A stretch of DNA of 64,000 nucleotides from Heterostelium album PN500. Taxonomy: Eukaryota > Evosea > Eumycetozoa > Acytosteliales > Acytosteliaceae. The translations under genes were made by a program, and so were the position numbers. Below, in pieces: positions 36,866 to 46,983 of this stretch. Each line of letters opens with the position of its first letter. Positions within the stretch are counted from its first letter, which is position 1. The stretch is taken from the NCBI RefSeq assembly GCF_000004825.1, contig NW_008805066.1, positions 868,001 through 932,000 on the forward strand. The letters are read 5' to 3'. Under the pieces are notes generated by a model. It made no database searches. It saw only the letters and a program-made list of their open reading frames with translations, and was not told the origin of the DNA.

Positions 36866-37740
36866 TTATGATTTATTTGATGCTTAAGTCCAGTCAGTCT
36901 TAAAAGATAATCTTCAAAGTTTTATTTTTTATTTTTAACATCATCAAAAAAGATATTTTTAGGAAAATTTAACTGTAAAACTGATGGAATCTTTGCCAAA
37001 AACGAAAAATGGCTGAAAAAAAATAAAAACATAAAAAAAAAAAACTATGCTGCTTTTGGTTGCAAGAAATAAAATCTAGATTATTTCTTGAACGTAATTG
37101 TTTTATTAGAAACATCTCCCCACAATAATATTTTATTTATCTTTTGTATTTTTAAACCAATACAATGTAAAGCAACAATATAAATATAAATAAAAATAAA
37201 TTAAAATAAAACTATTGTTATTTAAATTTTTAATCTGGATATATTCTTAAATCTTTAATTATTGATGGTTAAATAAATTATTTAGTTTGATTAATCTTAT
37301 TATCATAATAATAAGGATTGTAAGAGTTTTCAGATGTTCATTCATTTCTTTTTATCTAAAAAAACATAATATGCAAATGTTTGAAACAACGTGTTTAGAG
37401 ACATGGTCTTAAAACAAGGTGTTGGAATTGCTAGGTTTTAAGACTTTAAGAGTAAGATTTTTATATGGTTAGCTCTTCAGGCAGACTATTTTAAGCCACA
37501 CATTTTTTAAAAAAAAAATTGAATTTTTTTTTTTTTTTTGTTATTTTTACTAAAAATTAAAACACCTATTTACTTTTTCTTTTTTTAATTAATTCTTTTT
37601 CTTTTCAGTTCAGCTTTTTTTTTTGTATTTTTATTATATATATCTTAAAAAGATACTTTTATCTATAGTTTGTATTATATTTGTTAGTTTAGAATATTAT
37701 TTTTAGTTTTGTTAGTTTTTTTGTATAATTTACATAGAGA
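36866..37740. promoter_or_regulatory. Divergent upstream region (ComC-like / VWA)
   Basis: 875 bases between two outward-facing genes. It is A+T-rich with T runs at 37527-37540 and 37615-37625 just before the VWA gene. A less A+T-rich block at 37385-37500 (ACAACGTGTTTAGAGACATG onwards) has no frame and may be regulatory or a small RNA; nothing identifies it. Confidence 0.4.
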
Positions 37741-39217
37741 ATGAGTAAAGCTCCAAATCAACCAGGTGCACCAGCTCCAGGACAATATGGACAGCCACAA
37801 CCAGGTGCTTATCCACCACCAGGACAATATGGACAACCACAACCAGGTGCATATCCACCTCCAGGACAATACGGACAACCACCAGCTCCAGGTCAATACG
37901 GACAACCACCAGCTCCCGGACAATATGGACAACAACCAGGACAATATGGTCAGCCACAACCAGGTCAATACGGTCAACCACAACCAGGTCAATATGGACA
38001 ACCACAGCCAGGTGCTTATCCACCACCAGGACAATACGGACAACCACAAGCTCCAGGTCAATATGGACAACCACAACCAGGTGCTTATCCACCACCAGGA
38101 CAATACGGACATCCACAAGCTCCAGGTCAATATGGACAGCCACAAGCTCCAGGTCAATACGGACAACCATACCCAACTCCAGGACAACCAGCAGCTCCAG
38201 GACAATACGGTAAGCCACCAGCAGGTGCACCAGCTCCAGGACAATACGGACAACCACAGCCAGGTGCCTACCCACCTCCAGGACAATATGGACAGCCACA
38301 GCCAGGTGCTTATCCACCTCCAGGACAATACGGACAACAACAACCAGGTGCCTACCCACCTCCAGGACAATACGGACAACCACAAGCTCCAGGACAATAC
38401 GGTCAACCACAACCAGGTGCTTATCCACCACCAGGACAATACGGACAACCAGCAGCTCCAGGTCAATACGGTGCTCCACCCGCTGCACCAGCACCAGCAG
38501 CAGGAGGAGGTGTCAGTTTAGTGAAGTTCTTTGATCACGTCAAACACAGATATGCAAGAGACTACACATTGATCATCGATAAATCAGGTAGTATGTCAGG
38601 TTCACTCTGGAACCAAGCATCGGCTGCCGTTGCCAAGATTGCACCATTCGCTTGCCAAGCCGATCCAGATGGAATTACAGTTTACTTCTTCTCCAGTCCA
38701 TCGCCAAGACATCCAAAATACGAGAACATTCGTGATGGAAATATGGTAATGGGATTATTCCAACGTGAGAAACCAAGGTAAGAATGATAGTTATATCTTT
38801 AGCTATTGAACATAGTAGTTCAAATCAAATCAAATCAAATTTATTAATAATTATATCTTTATTTAATTTAGTGGTACAACTGATTTACATGGTGTATTGA
38901 AACAAGCTATCGATGATCATTTCATCAAAGGAAATAAACCAGAGACTATCTTGGTCATTACCGATGGTATTCCAAACAATGAATCGGATGTAAAGAAATT
39001 AATAATCGCAACAGCAAACAGACTCACAAGAGATGAAGATCTTTCGATCTCCTTTATTCAAATCGGTAGAGACCGTAGTGCAACCACTTTCCTCAAGGGA
39101 TTGGATGACTATCTCACTTCACAAGGTGCCAGATTCGATATCGTTGACACATTGACCATGGATGAAATGCAGAACCTTTCATTCGAACAAATGATTGACA
39201 AATCAATTGCCGATTAA
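37741..39217 (+). CDS. PGQYGQP-repeat protein with von Willebrand A domain
   Basis: Two exons (37741-38777, 38872-39217) give 460 residues. Residues 5-250 are about 30 tandem copies of a PGQYGQP or [11 protein letters not shown] motif, a disordered Pro/Gly/Gln/Tyr tail like that of annexin VII and other calcium- or membrane-associated proteins. Residues 262-460 are a VWA domain with an intact [14 protein letters not shown] near residue 281, the Thr in SGTTDLHG, and the acidic [10 protein letters not shown] strand. VWA domains bind ligands through the MIDAS metal. No signal peptide, so it is cytosolic. The repeat codons are near-uniform, so all reading frames through it are open on both strands; those frames are shadows. 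It converges on the DHODH-like gene, 105 bases away. Confidence 0.9.
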
Positions 39218-39322
39218 TTAAATACAAACAAACAAACAATCGAATAAAAAAATCAAATATATTATAATAAATATTATTATTATTGGTTTTTAGTTTTTAG
39301 TTTTATTTATATGTTAAGATAT

Positions 39323-40438
39323 TTAAAGTTTGTTATGCCATTTCATTGCAATGTATGGATCCCACATTAAACCGGTGGCAGACATAGCAATATCTACACC
39401 TTGTTCGAGGAAATCATCGAAATGCTCTGGTAAAACTACTCCACCGCATCCGAGAAGTTTGAGGTTGAGTTTGTTGTCGTTGACGATCGATCTTGCGTTT
39501 CTTACCCAGTCGAGTGCTGCCGAACGAATCGGTGCACCACATACACCACTGGTGAGTCTGTTCTCACCGAGCGATGGAGCACCTGTCTTGCTGTCGGTGA
39601 TCTTCATCGACATGGTGTTGATACCGGCGATAGCGGCGACACCAGCCTCTTCAGCACGACGGAATAGCTTTGTCATCAGTTCACGGTCTTCCATGACACC
39701 GACCTTGATGATCAATGGTACACCCTTTGGCTGGAGGATATCGACCAATGCCTTTGAGATCTTGTAGACTTCGTCTGGGTTGTTGTAGATTTGTCCTTCG
39801 CCTGTACATACATTGGGACAACTGTAGTTGACCTCGATGACTTTGGCACCGGCATCCAACGCGATGTTGGCAACATCCAAAAAGTCTTGGATAAAGTCAC
39901 TGGCGTTCGCTGCAGTTCCGGTGATGGAAACGATCATCAGTTGTCCATCGGCCAAGTACGATTGTGCTTTCTTTATGTCTTCCAAGAGGTATGCACGGTC
40001 TTTCGATGGCATACCGAACGAGTTGGTGATGGCCAGCTGCTCGATGTCGCCGGGCATCTGTGTGGTGGCGTGAAGAGTACCGCCACTCTCTGACTTGTTC
40101 AACTGACCCTGTGGAACATCGATATAGAGTACATTCGGTACTGGATGTCCAGAGTATGGATTCGAACGAATAGTCTTGTAGGTGACGACATCGAAACCTG
40201 CCTCCGCAGCAAACTTGATCCATGCCGAATTCAAAAGTGGACCCGCTGGCACACCGAGAGGTGAAGCGACTTTATGACCCAAAAAATCGATCCACTGATC
40301 CTTTGACTTCCAATTACGCTCTAAAACCTTGTATTTATCGCTAACGAATGGTCCTTTCTCCAAGTTCTCCTCCCAACTCTTGTTGATATCATAGATTGGT
40401 TTTTCTGATGGGAACCAATTTACTTGATTTAAATTCAT
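39323..40438 (-). CDS. Dihydroorotate dehydrogenase-like flavoenzyme (class 1 type)
   Basis: A single exon of 371 residues. It has the FMN-binding TIM-barrel of the DHODH family: LGHKVASPLGVPAGPLLNSA, the FMN lysine in VVTYKTIRSNPY, ITNSFGMPS, and EVNYSCPNVC, where Cys is the catalytic base of class 1 (soluble) enzymes; class 2 mitochondrial enzymes have Ser. The phosphate-binding end reads LLGCGGVVLPEHFDDFLEQG and MSATGLMWDP. No targeting peptide or membrane helix is present, which fits a cytosolic fumarate-dependent enzyme oxidising dihydroorotate to orotate in UMP synthesis. The D. discoideum counterpart would be pyr4. A dihydropyrimidine-dehydrogenase-like paralogue is the main alternative. 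The N-terminal 45 residues (NWFPSEKPIYDINKSWEENL) are an extension to the barrel. Confidence 0.8.
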   Translation of the reverse strand: MNLNQVNWFPSEKPIYDINKSWEENLEKGPFVSDKYKVLERNWKSKDQWIDFLGHKVASPLGVPAGPLLNSAWIKFAAEAGFDVVTYKTIRSNPYSGHPVPNVLYIDVPQGQLNKSESGGTLHATTQMPGDIEQLAITNSFGMPSKDRAYLLEDIKKAQSYLADGQLMIVSITGTAANASDFIQDFLDVANIALDAGAKVIEVNYSCPNVCTGEGQIYNNPDEVYKISKALVDILQPKGVPLIIKVGVMEDRELMTKLFRRAEEAGVAAIAGINTMSMKITDSKTGAPSLGENRLTSGVCGAPIRSAALDWVRNARSIVNDNKLNLKLLGCGGVVLPEHFDDFLEQGVDIAMSATGLMWDPYIAMKWHNKL

Positions 40439-40740
40439 CTTTATATAACTATCAATATATAATATATAATATAATACTTTAAAACAATTTAATATATAAA
40501 TATGATAAATATTCTAAATGATCTTCTCAAAAAAGAATAATATTTAATTTCAAATAATTTTTCGTTTTATTTTTTTTTCATCGGAATTTAAATTAAAATA
40601 ATTAAAAAAATTAAATTAAAATTCAAAAAAACCGATATTCCCATTTGCAGATTTAAAAACATGTTTGATCATAAGAATAATTCATTCATAACATGTGAAT
40701 AGTAAATTTAGAAAATAATACAAATGATAATGATTATCAT
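40439..40740. other. A+T-rich upstream DNA
   Basis: This holds the upstream region of the DHODH-like gene, with A and T homopolymers. It contains no gene. Confidence 0.5.
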
Positions 40741-41028
40741 TTGCTAAAGAAAATACTTCGTTCAGTAGTTTTGAATCAAAAGATCTTTCAATATGTAAAG
40801 GATTTTCGTAATCCAAGATGTAATTGGTATGATCTTGGTTGCTTTCCTGGTGTCTTGATCAAATTCAATTATATTAAGCGTTACAAAGAGATATTCAATA
40901 CACTGATAAGAGAGCATCCTATTCATGTTAATCCACTACCTAAACCGCTATTCCAATGTTTGATAAGAGAAGATCAATACAACAAGGATTACATAGTAAC
41001 CAAGGATGAAACTATCATGCTCTCTTAA
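40741..41028 (+). pseudogene. N-terminal fragment of a dictyostelid multigene-family protein
   Basis: An open frame reads KILRSVVLNQKIFQYVKDF and continues for about 95 codons to TAA at 41026-41028, with no in-frame ATG at its start. The opening resembles the L-R-S/N-x-V-L-x-x-x-I-F-x-Y-V pattern that begins many dictyostelid ankyrin-type multigene proteins. I take it as a truncated, non-functional copy. The link to that family is from memory of the pattern and is weak. Confidence 0.35.
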
Positions 41029-41088
41029 ATTAGTGGGATTAATGTGATCTGCGTGGTTTTTTTATTTTATTCGATTTAGAGCCAACTG
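41026..41088 (+). repeat. Dispersed repeat, plus-strand copy
   Basis: The text AAATTAGTGGGATTAATGTG and on through TGGTTTTTTTATTTTATTCG is found again as its reverse complement at 49564-49640, with a few differences and one 15-base indel. It begins exactly at the stop codon of the fragment before it. It probably marks part of a mobile or duplicated segment. Confidence 0.65.
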
Positions 41089-41572
41089 CAAAAAAAAAAA
41101 ACCAAATATTCCATATTTAATCATTGTTAAATATCTATTTCCCATATTACAATAACTATTTTTTGAACACCAATTTTTGATTGAAGATCTTTGAGAAATT
41201 GATTGAATCTTTCATAACATTGATAAATATGTCTGTTCCTGTATTCTTTGATCTCTCGGGTTCGTTGTAGCTTGCTCCGAACTCCGATGCAGATTGGAAA
41301 ACTCATTTTACCCATCGAAAAACAGAGGCCAAACTCTTTCAATTTTTTTTAAAGAATAAAACAAACTTTATATTCTAAATCTACTATAAAAGTGCTTTCT
41401 ATTTATCTAATTTTTATTAAAATCTAACAAGGTTTGATATTTTATTTTATTTTTTTTAATATTAATCTCTATTGCAAAAACTTAGAAAAAAAAATTGTGA
41501 AAAACAGCCACAACCACTATCATTGAAAAAAATTTAGCATATTTCAATATATGGCGCTTATATATATATAAG

Positions 41573-43097
41573 ATGGATAATTATATTGATAACACCTTAA
41601 CGAAAAGACGTAGTTTAATAGAGGAAAACTTTAAAGCAGAAGGAAAGGTATGCCCTTTATGTCATAAGAAGTTAAATCATCACATTTTAATTAAACATGT
41701 TTGTAAGTATTGTATGTCTGTTAAAACTTGGGATGATATATATCTGTTTATTAATTGCAATAATATAATACTACAGTAAAATGCATCTTAATTGCAATTA
41801 TTATCTTCCCTAAGTCATCCATAGAGATTTTAAAGAGCAAGTTTCGATATTCAAAGATTAAATCAATATTACGAGATACATACCCACATATTGTAAAGCA
41901 GGATAACAATAAACAATCTCAATTAATTGGATATTCACCAAACAATCATCTTACTATCAATCATCAATCAAACATTTCATATAACCCATCTTTTCACAAT
42001 TCAAATATAGACTCGAGTTTCAATTACAACAATCTAAATCAATATCGATCATCATATAAACGACCACATTATGAATTATATTTAGATGAAATCAATTCTG
42101 ATAAATACAAGAACAACAGTGATAGCAACAACAATTTTAGCAACAACAATAATAGCAACAAAAATATTAGGAACAACAATAGCACACACAAGTCCCATAA
42201 TGAACCTCTTTCATCACCATTACCATCACAAATTAAGATTAAGGAGGAGCCAACCATACCTGGCTATGAAGTCGACAAACCAGCTGCATGTCTTTGTAAC
42301 CAAGTAATAGCCTACTCTTGTAAAAAACCTTCATCACATATCAAAAAGGTTGTTGTATTCATTGGATTGAAGGTTCGCAATATTTGTAGAACTGCTCACT
42401 TTTACGATCCCCAATGTTCAGAGATTATTCGAATACAGATGAATAAGCTATATGATACAACTATCTCAATTAAATATCCTAAAGGAGTCAGTTGTACATC
42501 TTGTCATATGGTCTGCTCTACTTATTTTAGTATTAAAGGTCCATCAACTATTTCGGGAGTTTTCTTATATTTTTGTAATCCTACTTGTTTAATTAAATTC
42601 TTTGAGCACAGGAAATCCTATAGTCATAAATGGTATGAGAGCTGGGTAAAAGAGAATATACGTATGTTTATTTTAATATCATAACTATTCCTTATAATTA
42701 CTAATTCTTTTTATTAATTGATAAAGCTAATGTTGACGGATTAACTCCAAAGTCTCCAAAGTCACACAATTCAAAATCTAAAACATCAACCAAGACAAAG
42801 GCAACAGAGATCACCAAGTCTAAGGCCACTACCAAAAGAGCTAAGGTTATTGAAGAAGAGGAGGAACATGAGGATCTGGAGGAGCATGAGGATCTGGAGG
42901 AGTATGAGGAACCAGTGGAACATGAGGAACCGGAAGAACAAGACACGGCCGTGGAGGAAGTTCAAATATCAAAAAGACAAAAGATCACCAAAGCTGCAAC
43001 TGCTAAATCACCAGCTAAAGCTGCAACTGCTAAATCACCAGCGAGAGAAGAACAAACTAAACGCATCACCAGAGGTAAAAGAAATAATAACAATTAA
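41573..43097 (+). CDS. Cys-rich protein with acidic and basic low-complexity tail (461 aa)
   Basis: Three exons (41573-41702, 41777-42661, 42727-43097) join in phase. The N terminus carries a CPLCHKKLNHH pair; the middle is Asn/Ser-rich (60-200); residues 215-355 are Cys/His-rich with CLCNQVIAYSCKK, VSCTSCHMVCSTYFS and FLYFCNPTCLIKFFEHRKSY, a possible multi-zinc module of the FCS/MYM kind. The last exon is a run of Lys/Ser/Pro, then Glu-rich repeats (EEHEDLEEHEDLEEYEEP), then a repeated KAATAKSPA with a basic end (KRITRGKRNNNN). This mix suggests a nuclear, chromatin-associated protein. I do not recognise the family. The clean exon joins show it is intact although both sides are accessory DNA. 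Note that splicing intron 1 removes a C-x2-C that would otherwise be read. Confidence 0.65.
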
Positions 43098-43159
43098 TAT
43101 TTCATTGTCGTTTCTCAAATCAAAATTAATACAGTGTAATAAACTATTCAAAATTACAG

Positions 43160-43947
43160 ATACTGTAATTTGGTCTCTCTTAAAACCCACAATGTTTCAC
43201 ACAAGTTTGATTGGTGTGGATATGAGTTCATTCGACGATTTATAAAAAGAAACCAAATTAACTGAAGAAGAACTATATCTTCTTAATTTGGCTTAGTCAT
43301 TTTTATTCCATATTCAGTTTTATCTTTATTATTTACTCGTGGAAAGTGCTGGATATCAAATTGTGTAAACAATGGAATTAGACTTTCGGAAATAGCAAGA
43401 AAGGATGTCATTCCTCCAGATATAGATATTAGAATGAGGTCAGGGGAAACCATTGTAGATCCAAATGGCAATGAGAAATGCATTACAGTAAAGGATCAAA
43501 GTTAACATTCAACCATAGCCGATCATCGTACAATAATGTAATATCACCAATACTACCAAAGTTACTTTCACCTAAGTGGAGGATCTTTCCCTTGGGGTCA
43601 AAATAAACAAGCTTGGTATATGTATGATACTTTTTCTTTCCTGAAAATTGCTTCTGCCAAATGTTTATCTTTGGGTCTCAAAACCTGTTCCTTTCTGTGA
43701 AGGAAGTGAACCTCCTGATCTCTCAGAAGAAAAACTAAAGACATTTGATAATAGGATAAAGCAAGTACGAATAGTAGTAGAAAACTCAATTGGAAGAATG
43801 AGAAAATGCAATGCAACCTCAGTTTGTTTTCCCTTTTTTTCATGTAAAATCGATAGCACATCTAAACATCATAAGGTTTGGATGATTGCAGCCATGCTTA
43901 CAAACAGATATATATTAATACGTTCTAAATATATTGAAAATGTTTAA
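43160..43947. mobile_element. Rearranged relic of a DDE (HARBI1/DDE_Tnp_4-type) DNA transposase
   Basis: On the plus strand 43700-43947 reads EKLKTFDNRIKQVRIVVENS then IGRMRKC and HHKVWMIAAMLTNRYI, the C-terminal helix pattern (FN-x-x-R-x-x-VE-x-x-x-G-R-x-K) of DDE_Tnp_4 transposases. On the minus strand 43500-43680 reads KDKHLAEAIFRKEK and, one frame over, YTKLVYFDPKGKILHLGES, the catalytic DDE strand region (compare HT-K-x-x-V-D-P-x-G-x-I). The two parts of one protein therefore lie in opposite orientation. Plus-strand 43160-43300 (VIWSLLKPTMFH, KETKLTEEELYLLNLA) looks like the helical N-terminal part. No full-length frame or clear terminal inverted repeats were found, so the element is dead. 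Confidence 0.6.
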
Positions 43948-44236
43948 AAACTAGAATATTTAGTCGATATTCTAATATTTTGCATTTTCACTAATAGATA
44001 TACATTAACGAGTTAATGGGGGTGATAAATATTTGGGTTTTTACTCGAGTATTAGAGGTTGAATACTGCAATATTGAACGTTCGATGTTCAGTTTATAAA
44101 AATCAGTTCAGCAGCTCTAAGATTAGCCATTTAAAAACACTATAAAAAATGGATATTGGGAAGATAAAGATAAAATTAAATTATTTCTTATTTATTAATT
44201 ATATAGAGGAAGATAATAGAAATATAATAAATTTTA

Positions 44237-45560
44237 TTACATATTTAATTCGAAAATAGCACCTTTACAACAAGATCTACAATAATCATCTTTTGTAAAA
44301 ATGATCTCCCATTGATCATTCTCGATTGAATATCTTTGATTTTCTTTGTTATATTGATTTCCACGAAGAACATAAATATATGATTGTTCATCTGAAAACT
44401 TGTGATACAACAAAGAATTAGGAAATTGTTGATTAGATTTCAGATCGACCATTTTCAAGGTGTCGACATTGAAACGATGAAAAGTTTTGTTATTTGTGTA
44501 GAAATAGACATTTCCATTGCCATCGGTGCATGCACAATAATATTCCATCTCACTAGGCATATCGATGTCTTCTATCTCGTCTTTGGTTGGATCATAAATT
44601 GACATATAAATATTGAAATCGGAAAAAGTATAGAGTTTGCTTTTGTACCAGAACGAAATTGTGGATGGGAGGAAAGGAGAATCATTATCATCATCTTCCT
44701 CTTCATCATCTCCATAGTAGTTATCTCTTAAATAACTATCGAAGATGTCATCGATTTCGTGAGAATGAATGTTGAATCAGACAATATATTTGTTCAAACC
44801 CATCAAATAGATATGATCTTTACCATCATAGGATAATGTGCAATTAATAATTTCATCATCATAATCGATATCACGGATTTTCATTTGTTTTGTGGTAATC
44901 GAGTATGTGAAATAATTATTCTCCCGGATATTGAATGAATAGATGGTATCACCAACTTGAATAACTGGACAATATCTAAATTTGAAATTAGTGTTTCTCA
45001 ATTGATGGATTCCAGTTGGTTCTGTTGAGTTGTTGGTGATGTCAAACAATGTTGCTCCATTATCAGAATGTGTTGAAAAGATATAGGTGTGTTTGGTGTT
45101 TTGTTTGTCATTGATAATAAGTTGTGGTTGTTCAAATGGTAAAGTGAAAAGATCTACTGAAGATTTAAAGAGATTTTCTAATTTCTGTTGACCTTTTAAG
45201 GAATATGAAGATTCCCTAAAATAATAATCATTAAATGATTGTTGTTTGATTATTGATTTCGTTGTGTTGTTGATGTTGTTATTTATCTTATAAATTGAAT
45301 CTAATAACATTGAATCTGTATCATTATTATATTGTTGTGAAAGAATATCTTTGATATCGTAATGATTATCATGATTGATATCTAAAGTGTATTGATTGAA
45401 TATTGTGTCTGAATTCGATTGAATGAATGATATTAATGTTGAACATTGATTGATTGATTCAATGATTGATCTTGTTGAATATCTTGTTGTTGTATCTTCT
45501 TGATTACTTGGTGGATCTGTACTTTTAATATGATTATTATTAATATTCTGTATTCTATTA
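44237..45560 (-). pseudogene. B-box-family propeller gene, 5'-truncated copy D
   Basis: This is a second-subfamily propeller gene paralogous to 54077-55410. The C-terminal part (44237-44610: CACTDGNGNVYFYTNNKTFH, YHKFSDEQSYIYVLRGNQYN) is nearly identical to copy F, differing by about two bases in 320. The N-terminal part (45170-45560) is also almost identical, while 44610-45000 is clearly diverged and carries the frame break after LMGLNKYIV. The B-box and coiled coil are missing: similarity stops sharply at about 45560, where dispersed repeat DNA begins. The final residues also differ (CRSCCKGAIFELNM against CRMSGAIFEINSQ). It is a pseudogene made by duplication and truncation. Confidence 0.8.
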
Positions 45561-46900
45561 ATATCTTTTGTTGATTATTGTTGTTGGGTACTGTTTTATT
45601 GATTTGTTTCACGTGATTATCATGTTGTACTATTCCATTTCTAATCTTGTTATGAGTATAGAATGAAAATAAATAAATGAGTATGAAATCTTGATGAGTG
45701 AGTGCAGCAATATAATAAACATTTAGAATACCTAACTAATTGCATTTGAATTATCTTATAATGATGGTTTGTAGAAACAAACATTGTGATCTAATCTAGT
45801 CATCTCTGTTCATTTTATCAGATTCTCGTGGTACAAACCGAACAATAGGTCTACAGTTTAGTCGACCTCTTGCTCAATGATCAATTCTGAAAGATGGTTA
45901 CGATTCGAACTCAAGGTTCTTTCCATATCACTTCTGTAGGTGTATCACTTTGCTTCAAAGAACTGGATCTATAGTCTTCGGTTGGGTCGACTTTGTTTAA
46001 ATCGCTGCCTTCTCTGGTTCCAATCGAGATTAACCTGACCTAATTCCACTGTGATCTATCGACACGTTCCCGATCGATCTTTTCTGTCTCTACTATTTCA
46101 AAGCAATCGTACATGGCTTGATGTTGCTGAGGTATCTCTGTTCAAACCAACATCAAGCATACACTGAATGTAGTAGAGATGTTATCATTAGATTCTATGG
46201 ACATGTTCATTAACCAATAAATCAACGATCTAAGAGCTAAGTACTATTGTGTATTCTGCGATGATATCTTTCTTTAACTGTTCTAAATGTTGTTGTTGAT
46301 ATCTTACAAGTATGGAAAAACAGCAACAACATATCAATCACCAACCTAGGAATACACTATGTACTTATTTACTGGTGATGACATTCCTTCTTGTTGCTTC
46401 AAATATAGATGTCAGTAGAGAGCAACCAAACAGTCATCATATCTCTCAATCTCTTGTTTGAATACAAGATTGTAATCGAATCGACTTATTGTTGTTGAAT
46501 TTAACCAATCTATTGATACACATAATTTACAACTCTGTTATAAATAAATCACACATTATCTCTAACAATGCTAAATATTTTGGTTATATCTTACACTTGA
46601 ATAAACTTTTCTGAGATTGCTTGTTGTTCAAAAGTGTTAAAAGTACTAAAAGACTGTTCATAGATCTGAAAACATAATATGTGTTATTTCATTTTTTAGG
46701 TTGGGTTGTTTTTTAAAAAGAAATTAAATAGGTCATTGAATGATCCTATAGAATAATTTTTAAACACTAGACAAATCGAATTATATAAAAATTATCAAAA
46801 TAATATGAATATAATAAATAAAATATGTAACCATATTAAATCTATTTTTTGATTAGAAGATAAATTTATCTTTTGATTAGAAGATAAATTTATTTTTAAA
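45561..46900. repeat. Dispersed non-coding repeat, copy 1
   Basis: About 1.3 kb without coding frames that parallels 52.8-54.0 kb. Shared blocks include TTTTGTTGATTATTGTTG (45571 and 53169), GAGTATAGAA (45655 and 53262), TCTGTTCATTTTATCAGATTC against CGTTCTTTTACCAGATCCAT, CTGAAAGATGG with GATTCGAACT (45887 and 53499), GTAGAGATGTTAT (46163 and 52965), CACATTATCTCTAACAAT (46552 and 53722) and GTACTAAAAGAC (46645 and 53814). In both places it lies at the 3' end of a B-box-family gene on the minus strand. Its nature (transposon relic or part of the duplicated gene unit) is undetermined. Confidence 0.65.
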
Positions 46901-46983
46901 ACGACTCGAATAAAGATTGGATAATTGAAATAAAATATTGTTTTATTGGGTATTTAATTCGAAAATAGTAACACCACCAACTC

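Noticed and set aside
37684-38494. Long minus-strand Trp/Leu- and Val/Leu-rich frames
   Set aside because: They are antisense translations of the PGQYGQP codon repeat; the plus frame leads into an intact VWA domain.
45840-45930. A GATTCGAACT element near the dispersed repeat, like a Pol III B box
   Set aside because: No flanking stems fit a tRNA, and no matching A box was found in either copy (45.9 and 53.5 kb).
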